Source: Microtetraspora malaysiensis
GTDB taxonomy: Bacteria; Actinomycetota; Actinomycetes; Streptosporangiales; Streptosporangiaceae
DNA: 64,000 nt
Assembly (NCBI RefSeq): GCF_001528665.1
Contig: NZ_BBYJ01000007.1
Coordinates: forward strand, 145,953 to 209,952
Direction: 5' to 3'
Shown: positions 10,866 through 18,121 of the stretch, piece after piece
Layout: every line of letters begins with the position of its first letter
How positions within the stretch are numbered: position 1 is the first letter of the stretch
Translations under genes and position numbers: made by a program
Notes under the pieces: model-generated
Told to the model about the DNA's origin: nothing
Database searches by the model: none
Seen by the model: the letters and a program-made list of their open reading frames with translations, nothing else

Positions 10866-11969
10866 TCAGATGTCGCTGGAGAACCGCACCGAGCACTCGT
10901 CCAGCGTCACGCCGGGCCAGATGCGGGCGCCGGCGGCGAGCTCGTTGCCCGCGCCGATCACGGCCCCGTCGCCGACGACCACATCGCGGAGCACCGCGCC
11001 CGTGGAGACCCGGGCCCCGGGACCGATGATCGAGTCGATGACGGTCGCCCCCGGCTCCACCACTGCCCCGTCGCCGAGGACGCTGCCCTGGACGGTGGCC
11101 CCGGCCTCGACCGTGACCCCGGCGCCCACGACCGTGCCGCCGCCGACCTTGGCCTCGGACGAGACGTTCGCTCCGTCCAGCAGGAGGACCTCGCCCACCG
11201 GGCCCGGCAGGGCGGGCGACTCCAGCCGGCCCAGCACGAGGTCGGCGGACCCCTGGACGAAGGCGGCCGGGGTGCCCACGTCCAGCCAGTACGACGCGTC
11301 CGAGTAGCCGAGGACCAGCTCGCCCGCCTCGATCAGCCCGGGGAACGTCTCCCGCTCCACTGAGACGACCTGCCCGGCCGGGATCGTGTCGATGACCGAG
11401 CGCTGGAACACGTAGCACCCGGCGTTGATCCGGTTGGTGACCGGATTGGGGGTCTTCTCCAGGAACGCGGTGACACGGCCGTCGGCGTCGGTCGGCACAC
11501 AGCCGAACCGGGACGGGTCGTCCACCTCGGTCAGGTGGAGCGTGGCGGCGGCGCCGCGTTCGACGTGCATCCTGATCTGGTCGGACATGTCGTGCCCGGA
11601 GAGGATGTCGCCGTTGAGCACCAGCACGGGGTCGTCCGCTCCGCAGGTGAGCGCCTCGGCCGCGTTGCGGATCGCGCCGCCGGTGCCGAGCGGCGTCTCC
11701 TCGGTCATGTAGACGATCTCCAGCCCAAGGCCGGAGCCGTCGCCGAAGGCCTCGGCGAACATCGAGGCGCGGTAGGAGGTGGCGAACACGATCCGGCGCA
11801 CCCCGAACGAGCGAGCCTTCGCCAGTTGGTGCGCGAGGAACGGAACCCCGGCGGTCGGCAGCAATGGCTTCGGCGTAAAAAGCGTCAAGGGCCGCAAACG
11901 CGTACCTTGGCCTCCAACCAGAAGAATCGCCTCATAATGGGCCGACTCCGGCAAACAGCTCGTCCTCAC
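10866..11969 (-). CDS. manB: Sugar-1-phosphate nucleotidyltransferase (ManB/mannose-1-P guanylyltransferase type)
   Basis: 367 residues. The N-terminal nucleotidyltransferase domain has LLVGGQGTRLRPLT (residues ~16-29) and FTPKPLLPTAG. The C-terminal ~110 residues are a left-handed beta-helix of hexapeptide repeats (VVGAGVTVEAGATVQGSVLG). It activates a sugar phosphate, probably mannose-1-P with GTP, for glycan assembly. Its position after whiB2-fbiA-fbiB matches the mycobacterial manB locus. It opens the glycan region; the exact sugar is inferred. Confidence 0.85.
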   Translation of the reverse strand: MRTSCLPESAHYEAILLVGGQGTRLRPLTLFTPKPLLPTAGVPFLAHQLAKARSFGVRRIVFATSYRASMFAEAFGDGSGLGLEIVYMTEETPLGTGGAIRNAAEALTCGADDPVLVLNGDILSGHDMSDQIRMHVERGAAATLHLTEVDDPSRFGCVPTDADGRVTAFLEKTPNPVTNRINAGCYVFQRSVIDTIPAGQVVSVERETFPGLIEAGELVLGYSDASYWLDVGTPAAFVQGSADLVLGRLESPALPGPVGEVLLLDGANVSSEAKVGGGTVVGAGVTVEAGATVQGSVLGDGAVVEPGATVIDSIIGPGARVSTGAVLRDVVVGDGAVIGAGNELAAGARIWPGVTLDECSVRFSSDI

Positions 11970-12269
11970 ATTGGCGAGGTTAGCCTAACGATCCGGAGGA
12001 CGCCCTGACGAAACCAGATGTGCCCGACCTGAGACCTGTGCAGGGAATTCCGCTGGCCAGGCAAATGCCGCGAATCGCGCAATCGGCCACAACGGCAGGG
12101 TGGCCGGGATCACTTTCATCCGTCCCAGCGAAGTCGGCCGCCGCAGTACCCGAGCGCCAGACCGGCCCCAGGCCGGAGACTGGTCGGGCTGGTACCCGCC
12201 CGGCCATCCCCGGGCCGAAAATCCGCACGGGGAATAGCGCAAAGAACGCGAGGCGGAGGAGAAGGACCG

Positions 12270-12383
12270 ATGACGAACTTTCCTAAGTGGAGCGACATCC
12301 GCGGCGACATCGTGGCCACCTCAATCCTCCGGGACGCGTGGTCAGTCCTTCGGCTGGTCGCCGCGCAACGATCCGGCGGGTGA
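12270..12383 (+). pseudogene. Possible remnant of an XRE/HigA-type antitoxin N-terminus
   Basis: A 37-residue ORF starts after a very strong GGAGGAGAAGG site. Its first residues, MTNFPKWSDIRGDIVA, resemble the N-terminus of actinobacterial HigA-like HTH proteins. No HTH follows, and the ORF runs into the 3' end of the opposite membrane protein gene and stops. This reads as a promoter-plus-5'-end fragment left after a rearrangement. The 300 bp before it (11970-12269) shows nothing else apart from the likely manB promoter. Resemblance is from memory and short, so low confidence. Confidence 0.3.
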
Positions 12384-13295
12384 CTCGACCGGTACGGCAG
12401 GGGCCGACCGGCGTGCGGACAGGCCGGCGAGACCGGCGCACACGAGGTCGCCCACGGAGACGATCAGCCGCGAGCAGAGCGTCGCGGCGATCGCGGCGTC
12501 CTGGCTGAGCACGGGTGCCAGCGCGGCGACCATCGCGACCTCGCGCACCCCCACGCCGGCCGGGGCGATCACCACGATGAAGCCAAGGGACCAGGCCAGG
12601 GCGAACGCGCCGACGCTGAGCAGCGCCGCCTGTGGGCCCGACGCCCCGAGCCCGTGGACGATCAGCGCGAGATGCGTGCCGTACGCCGCCCAGCCGCCGA
12701 AGGCCCAGCCGCAGGCGACCAGCACGCCACGGCGGGTCAGCGGCCGCTCCAGCGGAGCCCGGCGCAGCAGCCGGAGCCCGCGGTTGATGCACCAGTTGAT
12801 GACGGACGGGTGCAGGGCCGCCGCGAGCACCGGGATCAGCAGCAGCAGCCAGGCGAACCGGGCGACGGAGCCGCCCGCGAGCACCGGCAGGGTCACGCCG
12901 GCCGTCAGGAGGCCGCTGCCCAGATAGACGGGATAGGTGAGGAAGAAGGCCGCCGCGCTGCGCGCCCGGGGGACGCCGTGGTCGCGGCCCATCTCCATCT
13001 GCGCGAGCACCGGCCACAGCGAGCCCGGGATGTACTTCCCCAGCTGGCCGACGAAGAAGATCTTGGCGGCGTGCGGGAACGCCAGCGGCGAGCCGAGATC
13101 GGCGAGCAGTGCGCGCCACATCATCATGCCGCAGCCCAGCGCGGCGATCACGGCGAGCAGCGAGCCGCCGAGTTCCAGCCACGACAGCCGGGCGAACCCC
13201 TCGGACACCTCGGTCCACCGGCTGGCCACCGCCCACACGCCGAAGCCCAGCGCGACGGCCAGGAAGAGCAGCCGCAGCGCCTTGCGCCCGCTCAC
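12342..13295 (-). CDS. UPF0104/AglD-like (LPG synthase TM) membrane protein
   Basis: About 317 residues, seven to eight membrane segments. VGQLGKYIPGSLWPVLAQ near residue 80 and IVVIAPAGVGVREVAMVAALAP near residue 230 are signatures of the lysylphosphatidylglycerol synthetase TM / UPF0104 family, often found beside glycosyltransferases and proposed to move or modify lipid-linked sugars. GTG 13295 follows GGAGAG at good spacing. A paralogue lies at 14446-15393. The catalytic C-terminal domain of true MprF is absent, so a lipid-linked glycan role is more likely than lysinylation. Confidence 0.82.
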   Translation of the reverse strand: MSGRKALRLLFLAVALGFGVWAVASRWTEVSEGFARLSWLELGGSLLAVIAALGCGMMMWRALLADLGSPLAFPHAAKIFFVGQLGKYIPGSLWPVLAQMEMGRDHGVPRARSAAAFFLTYPVYLGSGLLTAGVTLPVLAGGSVARFAWLLLLIPVLAAALHPSVINWCINRGLRLLRRAPLERPLTRRGVLVACGWAFGGWAAYGTHLALIVHGLGASGPQAALLSVGAFALAWSLGFIVVIAPAGVGVREVAMVAALAPVLSQDAAIAATLCSRLIVSVGDLVCAGLAGLSARRSAPAVPVESPAGSLRGDQPKD

Positions 13296-13365
13296 CGGCT
13301 CTCCCCCCGCACGCCCCGCATCGCCGCGCCGACGACGAACGCGTCCCGAAGGTCTCGCGTGCGGG

Positions 13366-14211
13366 TCACGGCGTGCGTACCGGCTCGGGCGGTTGCGGGA
13401 GCGCGGGCCCGCGCGGACGGCGCGGCCTCCGGGTCGCGACCCACAGGTATGTCGGCACGATCGGGAGCAACGCCTGCAACGCCGTGCGCGGCGCGCGCTC
13501 CAGGGTGCCCTTGGCGGCCCGCCCGACCGCTCCGGGGAACAGCTCGCCACCGGCGAACCGCTCAGGCGAGGCCAGCACCGGGAACGTGTAGTCCCACACG
13601 TGGAAGTCCCTGAGCATGCGGCGCAGGCCGCCGCGGGTGCGGAAACGCTCGTAGTAGCTGTCCGCCCGGCCGAACGCCCGCACGTAGCGGTCGGCGGCGG
13701 CGGGCGGCAGATAGGACAGGAACGGCAGCTTGTAGTGCGGCTCCATGACGCCGAGCCGGTTGCCGAGACCGAGGTAGAGCACGCCGTCGTCGGACAGCAC
13801 CCGGTGCATGTCCTTGATCACGGCGTCGGGGTCCACCACGTGCTCGTAGATGTGGTTGAACACCAGCACGTCGATCGAGCCGTCCGGGAACGGCAGCGCC
13901 CCGCCGTCGGCGCACACGAACTCGACGCGCTCGCCGAAGCGATCCGCGGCCTTGCGCAGCCCGGGGACGTCGATGTCCACCCCGAAGGTGCGGCTCGCTC
14001 CGGCGCCCGCCAGCTCGTCGGCGATGAACCCGGCGGAGCAGCCGATGTCGGCGACGGTCAGCCCGGCCAGCGGGCGGGCGGGGTCCTGTGCGCCCAGGAA
14101 GTGCCCGAGCACCGCGATGATCTTCGCTGCCTTGCGGCGGCGCTTCTCCTCGTCCAGCATCGCGGACTGGAATTCGGAGTACTCAAGCTGGGCGGCCCGT
14201 TGCCTGCTCAC
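13366..14211 (-). CDS. Class I SAM-dependent methyltransferase
   Basis: 281 residues. VADIGCSAGFIADEL (motif I, residues ~53-67), the acidic VDID end of beta 2, ADGGALPFPDGSIDVLVFNHIYEH (motif II/III region) and VLSDDGVLYLGLGNR are clear. It is a small-molecule or glycan O/N-methyltransferase of the Methyltransf_11/23 type, with a hydrophobic C-terminal region (LQALLPIVPTYLWVAT). It lies 70 bp upstream of and co-directional with the UPF0104 gene, suggesting a shared lipid-linked substrate. Substrate unknown. Confidence 0.85.
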   Translation of the reverse strand: MSRQRAAQLEYSEFQSAMLDEEKRRRKAAKIIAVLGHFLGAQDPARPLAGLTVADIGCSAGFIADELAGAGASRTFGVDIDVPGLRKAADRFGERVEFVCADGGALPFPDGSIDVLVFNHIYEHVVDPDAVIKDMHRVLSDDGVLYLGLGNRLGVMEPHYKLPFLSYLPPAAADRYVRAFGRADSYYERFRTRGGLRRMLRDFHVWDYTFPVLASPERFAGGELFPGAVGRAAKGTLERAPRTALQALLPIVPTYLWVATRRPRRPRGPALPQPPEPVRTP

Positions 14212-14445
14212 CTGTCGCTCACCACTCCCCGGCCGCCGCGCGACCCGATCCGCTCGCCCCGATCCGCCGGGCCCCGCAGGGCCCGCCGCCGCTCATCGGC
14301 CCGCTCACCGCTCTCGCGCCTCCCGCGGCGCGCACCCGTCGCTTCCCACGCCGCCCAACAGTACCGGCGCGCCCGGGCCTCCTCGGCCCGCCCTGTGGAA
14401 AACTCACCCCTACCAAACGGTAGCTTCGGGCCGTACTCTTGGCGG

Positions 14446-15393
14446 ATGCTGCGCCGCCTGCGATCGAGCCCGCTGCTCAGGGGCCTGCTGGCCCTGATCG
14501 CGCTGGGGTTCCTGGCATACGGCCTGGCCAGGAACTGGACGGAGACCTCGGCCGCCCTCGCCCGCCTCTCGTGGTGGTCGCTGGCCGGCTGCGGCGCCGC
14601 CGTGCTGGCCGGCTTCGCCTTCATGCTGCTCGCCTGGAGGACCGTCCTGGGCGGCCTCGGCTCGCGCCTGCCGTTCCCCGTGGCCGCCCGCGTTCTCTAC
14701 GTCGGGCAGCTCGGCAAGTACATCCCCGGCTCGGTATGGGCGTTCGCCGCGATGATGGAGCTGGCCCGCGACCACGGGGCGCCTCCCCGGCGCACGTTCA
14801 GCGCCACGGCGCTCGCCCTGGTCACCTCGCTCGGCTGCGCGCTCACGCTGGTAGCGGTGACGCTCTCCCGCCAGATGGCCGGCCAGGCGTGGCAGTTGCT
14901 CGCACTGATCCCGCTCATCCTCGCCGGCCTGCACCCCCGCGTGATGACCTGGGGCCTCAACCTCGCCCTCAGGATCGCCCGCAAGGAGCCGCTCGACCGG
15001 GTGCTGAGCGGAGCCGACATGGCCAGGGCGGCCGGCTGGACCATGGCCGGCTGGCTCTGCTACGGCGCCCACCTGTGGTTCCTCGTCGCCGGCATGCGTC
15101 CCGGCGGGCTCTCGCTCTACGCCGTCGCCGCCGGCGCGTACGCGCTGGCCTGGGCGACCGGCATCCTCACGGTCGTGGTCCCGGCGGGCATCGGCGTCCG
15201 CGAAGGCGCCATGGTCGTGGCCTTGGCACCCGTCCTCGACACGCCGAGGGCGCTGGTGGTCGCGGTCGTGTCGCGGGTGGCCTTCACGCTGGGGGACGCC
15301 GCGGTCGCCGGGATCGGCTTCCTGCTCGCCCGCGTCGCCCCGCGCCCGGCACCCCCCTCGGGTCAGGAGGGCCCGAGCAACGTGTCGAGGTAG
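14446..15393 (+). CDS. Second UPF0104/AglD-like membrane protein
   Basis: 315 residues, paralogue of the 12342-13295 product: VGQLGKYIPGSVWAFAAMMELARDHG and VVPAGIGVREGAMVVALAPVLD match it closely along the chain. Probable role in moving or modifying lipid-linked sugar intermediates. It is divergent from the methyltransferase, and its 3' end overlaps the convergent GT4 gene by 31 bp. Two diverged copies so close together suggest an old tandem duplication with inversion. Confidence 0.82.
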   Translation: MLRRLRSSPLLRGLLALIALGFLAYGLARNWTETSAALARLSWWSLAGCGAAVLAGFAFMLLAWRTVLGGLGSRLPFPVAARVLYVGQLGKYIPGSVWAFAAMMELARDHGAPPRRTFSATALALVTSLGCALTLVAVTLSRQMAGQAWQLLALIPLILAGLHPRVMTWGLNLALRIARKEPLDRVLSGADMARAAGWTMAGWLCYGAHLWFLVAGMRPGGLSLYAVAAGAYALAWATGILTVVVPAGIGVREGAMVVALAPVLDTPRALVVAVVSRVAFTLGDAAVAGIGFLLARVAPRPAPPSGQEGPSNVSR

Positions 15394-16439
15394 GTGTTCC
15401 AGAAGGGCTCGGGATCGACGGCCTTGACCCCCTCGGCCAGTCGTCGAGCCGTACCGGGCCGGTAGAAGCGCGTGATCGCCTCGGCCAGCGCGTCGGCGGA
15501 GCCCGGCTCGACGAGCAGGCCGTCCACGTCGTCGGTCACGTTGTCGGGCAGCGCGCCGACCCGCGTCGCGATGACGGGGACGCCGTGCTCGTGGCCGAGC
15601 CACACGTTCTGGCTGGCCGTGGCCGAGCGGTAGGGCAGCACAAGCGCGTCGGCCCGCGCGAACAGCCCCGGCACGTCCTCCGCCGGGACGTATCCCGGCC
15701 GCAGCTCGACCCGCGCGTCCAACCCCAGCTCGCCGATGAGCGCCCCGGTCTCCTCCAGGCCGCCCCAGAACTCGCCCGCCACCGTGAGGCGCACGTCCGG
15801 GACCCGGGCCAGCGCACGCAACAGCAGGTCGAGCCCCTTGTACGGCCGGACGATCCCGAAGAACAGCAGCTCACGGAGCGGCTCACCGCCCCGGGCGGCG
15901 GCTCCCCCGGACGCGGGCAGGTGCGGCGCGAGCGCGGACACCGCGACCGGAACCCCGGTGAGCCCGCGGGCCAGCTCCGCCTGCTGCTCCGAATGGGCCA
16001 GGACCGCGTCCACCCGCGCGAGCAGCGCCTTCATCAGCGGCCGGTCATAGGGCTTGCTCTCGTGCGGCAGCACGTTGTGGCACAGCGCCACCACGCGCGT
16101 CCGGCGGCGCAGGCCGTACAGGATGCCGAGGTAGGCGGGCACCTGGACGGGGCTGAGCACGGCCAGGATCACGAGGTCGGCGTTCCGCAGGCGCCGCCCG
16201 CAGCGGAGCCAGCCGTCGGGCCGCCGCCAGTCCAGCTCGCGGCGCGTCCCGGGGTACGGCTCGCCCTCCGGCGTGTCGATCGTCTGTTGCCCGGGATAGA
16301 GGAAGGAGGGGTACTGCGCCCGCCAGGACTCGATCACCACGTCGTGGCCGCGCGCCCGCAGCCGGTGGGCCAGCTCGGTGGTGTGCTGGGCGCCGCCTCC
16401 CTTGTAGGGGTAGGTCGGACCGACGATCGCGATCCTCAT
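15363..16439 (-). CDS. GT4-family glycosyltransferase (GT-B fold)
   Basis: 358 residues. The N-terminal YPYKGGGAQHTTELAHRLRARGHDV is the acceptor-side glycine-rich loop. The C-terminal half has LLFFGIVRPYKGLDLLLRAL, GYVPAEDVPGLFARADALVLPY and HGVPVIATRVGALPDNV, the nucleotide-sugar site of GT4 retaining enzymes. It transfers a sugar from a nucleotide donor to a growing lipid-linked glycan in the cytoplasm. It is followed with an 10-bp gap by the GT2 gene upstream, so the two are probably co-transcribed. Donor unknown. Confidence 0.88.
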   Translation of the reverse strand: MRIAIVGPTYPYKGGGAQHTTELAHRLRARGHDVVIESWRAQYPSFLYPGQQTIDTPEGEPYPGTRRELDWRRPDGWLRCGRRLRNADLVILAVLSPVQVPAYLGILYGLRRRTRVVALCHNVLPHESKPYDRPLMKALLARVDAVLAHSEQQAELARGLTGVPVAVSALAPHLPASGGAAARGGEPLRELLFFGIVRPYKGLDLLLRALARVPDVRLTVAGEFWGGLEETGALIGELGLDARVELRPGYVPAEDVPGLFARADALVLPYRSATASQNVWLGHEHGVPVIATRVGALPDNVTDDVDGLLVEPGSADALAEAITRFYRPGTARRLAEGVKAVDPEPFWNTYLDTLLGPS

Positions 16440-16449
16440 CGTGCCGCCG

Positions 16450-17382
16450 TCACTCGGCCCGGGAGCGGACGATCAGGTCGGCGAGCAGCGCCAGCGACCC
16501 GATCAGCAATCCCGACAGGAAGGTCACGACCGTGTTGCTGGTCAGGTAGATCGTCCTGTGCGTGACCACGTCGAACAGGCCCTTGACGAACCCGATGCCG
16601 ACCAGCCAGATCGCGGGGGGCATGAGGACCTTGAGCGGGTTGAAGTACATGATCATCCGGAGCACCTGGAGGATGTACCGGTAGGCGTCCGAGACGAAGC
16701 CGAACTTCGACTTGCCGGCCCGCTTGGCGTACTCGATGGGCAGGTAGTACACGTCGTGCTGGTTCGACAGGAACGCCAGCGTGATCGTCGTGACGCAGGA
16801 GAACCCGGGCGGCAGCAGCCGCAGGTACGGCCTGGCGACCGACTTGCGGAACGCCCGCAGGCCGGAGTTCAGGTCGGGGATCTTCTGCCCGGCCAGCCGC
16901 TCGGCGACCTTGCGGATGAACCACTTGGCCGGCACCCGCAGAAACTTGTGCGAGCCCTCCTCGGTGGTCCGCGCGCCGACGACCTGGTCGACGGTCGGGT
17001 CCTTGTCCAGGATGCTGACCAGCTCGGGGATGCGCTCGTTGGGGTACGTCATGTCGGCGTCGGTCCACACGACGATCTCGCCGCGCGCCTCCTGGGAGCC
17101 GATCCGGCGCACCGTGCCGGATCCGCCGTTGCGGTGGAACGCCTTGATCCGCATGTGCGGGAACCGCGGCGCGGCCTCCCGGAGCCGGGCCAGCGTCTCG
17201 TCGGTCGAGCAGTCGTCGACGGCGAGCAGCTCGTATGTGTAGCCGCTGGAGTCCATGGCGGCGCAGATGCGCTCGACCTCGTCGATCACGTGGTCCTGCT
17301 CGTTGTAGCAGGGCAGGACGATCGTCACGTATGGGGTGTCGGCGGGGATCACGGCGCTTCCAGAGGTATCGGGCGTGCTCAC
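16450..17382 (-). CDS. GT2-family glycosyltransferase with C-terminal membrane anchor (GtrB/Dpm-like)
   Basis: About 310 residues. TIVLPCYNEQDHVIDEVERI opens the GT-A domain; VDDCSTDETLARLRE and VVWTDADMTYP carry the metal/nucleotide Asp motifs. Two C-terminal hydrophobic helices (PPAIWLVGIGFVKGLFDVV and NTVVTFLSGLLIGSLALLADLIV) anchor it. Such enzymes make polyprenyl-phosphate sugars. GTG 17382 starts just before the conserved domain. It shares direction with the GT4 gene and likely feeds the GT-C-like membrane enzymes nearby. Confidence 0.88.
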   Translation of the reverse strand: MSTPDTSGSAVIPADTPYVTIVLPCYNEQDHVIDEVERICAAMDSSGYTYELLAVDDCSTDETLARLREAAPRFPHMRIKAFHRNGGSGTVRRIGSQEARGEIVVWTDADMTYPNERIPELVSILDKDPTVDQVVGARTTEEGSHKFLRVPAKWFIRKVAERLAGQKIPDLNSGLRAFRKSVARPYLRLLPPGFSCVTTITLAFLSNQHDVYYLPIEYAKRAGKSKFGFVSDAYRYILQVLRMIMYFNPLKVLMPPAIWLVGIGFVKGLFDVVTHRTIYLTSNTVVTFLSGLLIGSLALLADLIVRSRAE

Positions 17383-17466
17383 GTCGGCAAAGGGTACTCT
17401 GCCGCGGCCACCTCCCTGCCCCACATGAGGATCTCGCCCGCATTCCACACCCGCACGGCCGCGGCC

Positions 17467-18072
17467 TCACGGCGCGGCGACCGGCGCCACTTCCCTCACC
17501 CTGGCCACGCCGGACATGCCCGCGACGGCCTTCTCGATCCGCGCCGCCGTGCCGGGGTCGGCGATCTTGACGTAGAAGCTCTCGGGGAGGTCATCGAGTG
17601 GACCGTCCCCGAACGGCCTCAGCCATGCGATATGGCCACGCGCCTTCGCCGCGTGCGCCGGGTCCTCCGCGTAGACCTTCTCGATCACCGAGACATCCGC
17701 CTTCCCCCACCAGAAGTCGTCGCGGTACGCGATGGGGGCACCGACGCCGGGCAGATCCCCCAACGTGCGGAGCAGGGCGCGCCAGTCCCCTTGGCCGAGA
17801 GTGCCGCCGTAGCCCTCGTGCATCACGTCCGCGGTGAGGATGTCACCGACCCGGTAATCCTGCCGCGCGATCGCCAGCATCCCCTCCGGGCTCTTCCGGC
17901 CGTACGACGTGACTTCGGGGAGCGATGCGAGGGTCCGCTCGATGACCCACTTCTCCTCGTCGGTGACGGCACCGCCACCCGCACACCACTCCCAGACCTC
18001 GGCGCTGTCGTCCTGGCAGAGATGGAGGAGGAAGGTGCCGGTTTCGGGCCAGGGGCCGCCGGGCGGCGGCAA
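17467..18072 (-). CDS. FtsX extracellular-domain-like protein, N-terminus unclear
   Basis: About 201 residues from a TTG. The C-terminal LPESFYVKIADPGTAARIEKAV and GVARVREV resemble the FtsX extracellular domain, and an earlier segment (GTFLLHLCQDD, then TDEEKWVIERTLASLPEV) resembles its N-terminal strand and a first copy. FtsX normally has four membrane helices; none is present here, and no ATG/GTG precedes the TTG before a stop at ~18145. The frame upstream still reads like protein, so the anchor may have been lost or frameshifted. Possibly a secreted or broken regulator of wall hydrolases; unsure. Confidence 0.5.
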   Translation of the reverse strand: MPPPGGPWPETGTFLLHLCQDDSAEVWEWCAGGGAVTDEEKWVIERTLASLPEVTSYGRKSPEGMLAIARQDYRVGDILTADVMHEGYGGTLGQGDWRALLRTLGDLPGVGAPIAYRDDFWWGKADVSVIEKVYAEDPAHAAKARGHIAWLRPFGDGPLDDLPESFYVKIADPGTAARIEKAVAGMSGVARVREVAPVAAP

Positions 18073-18121
18073 CGGCCACCGACCGCGGTCGTAGGGATCG
18101 TTGGTCCGACCGCACGGCGGA

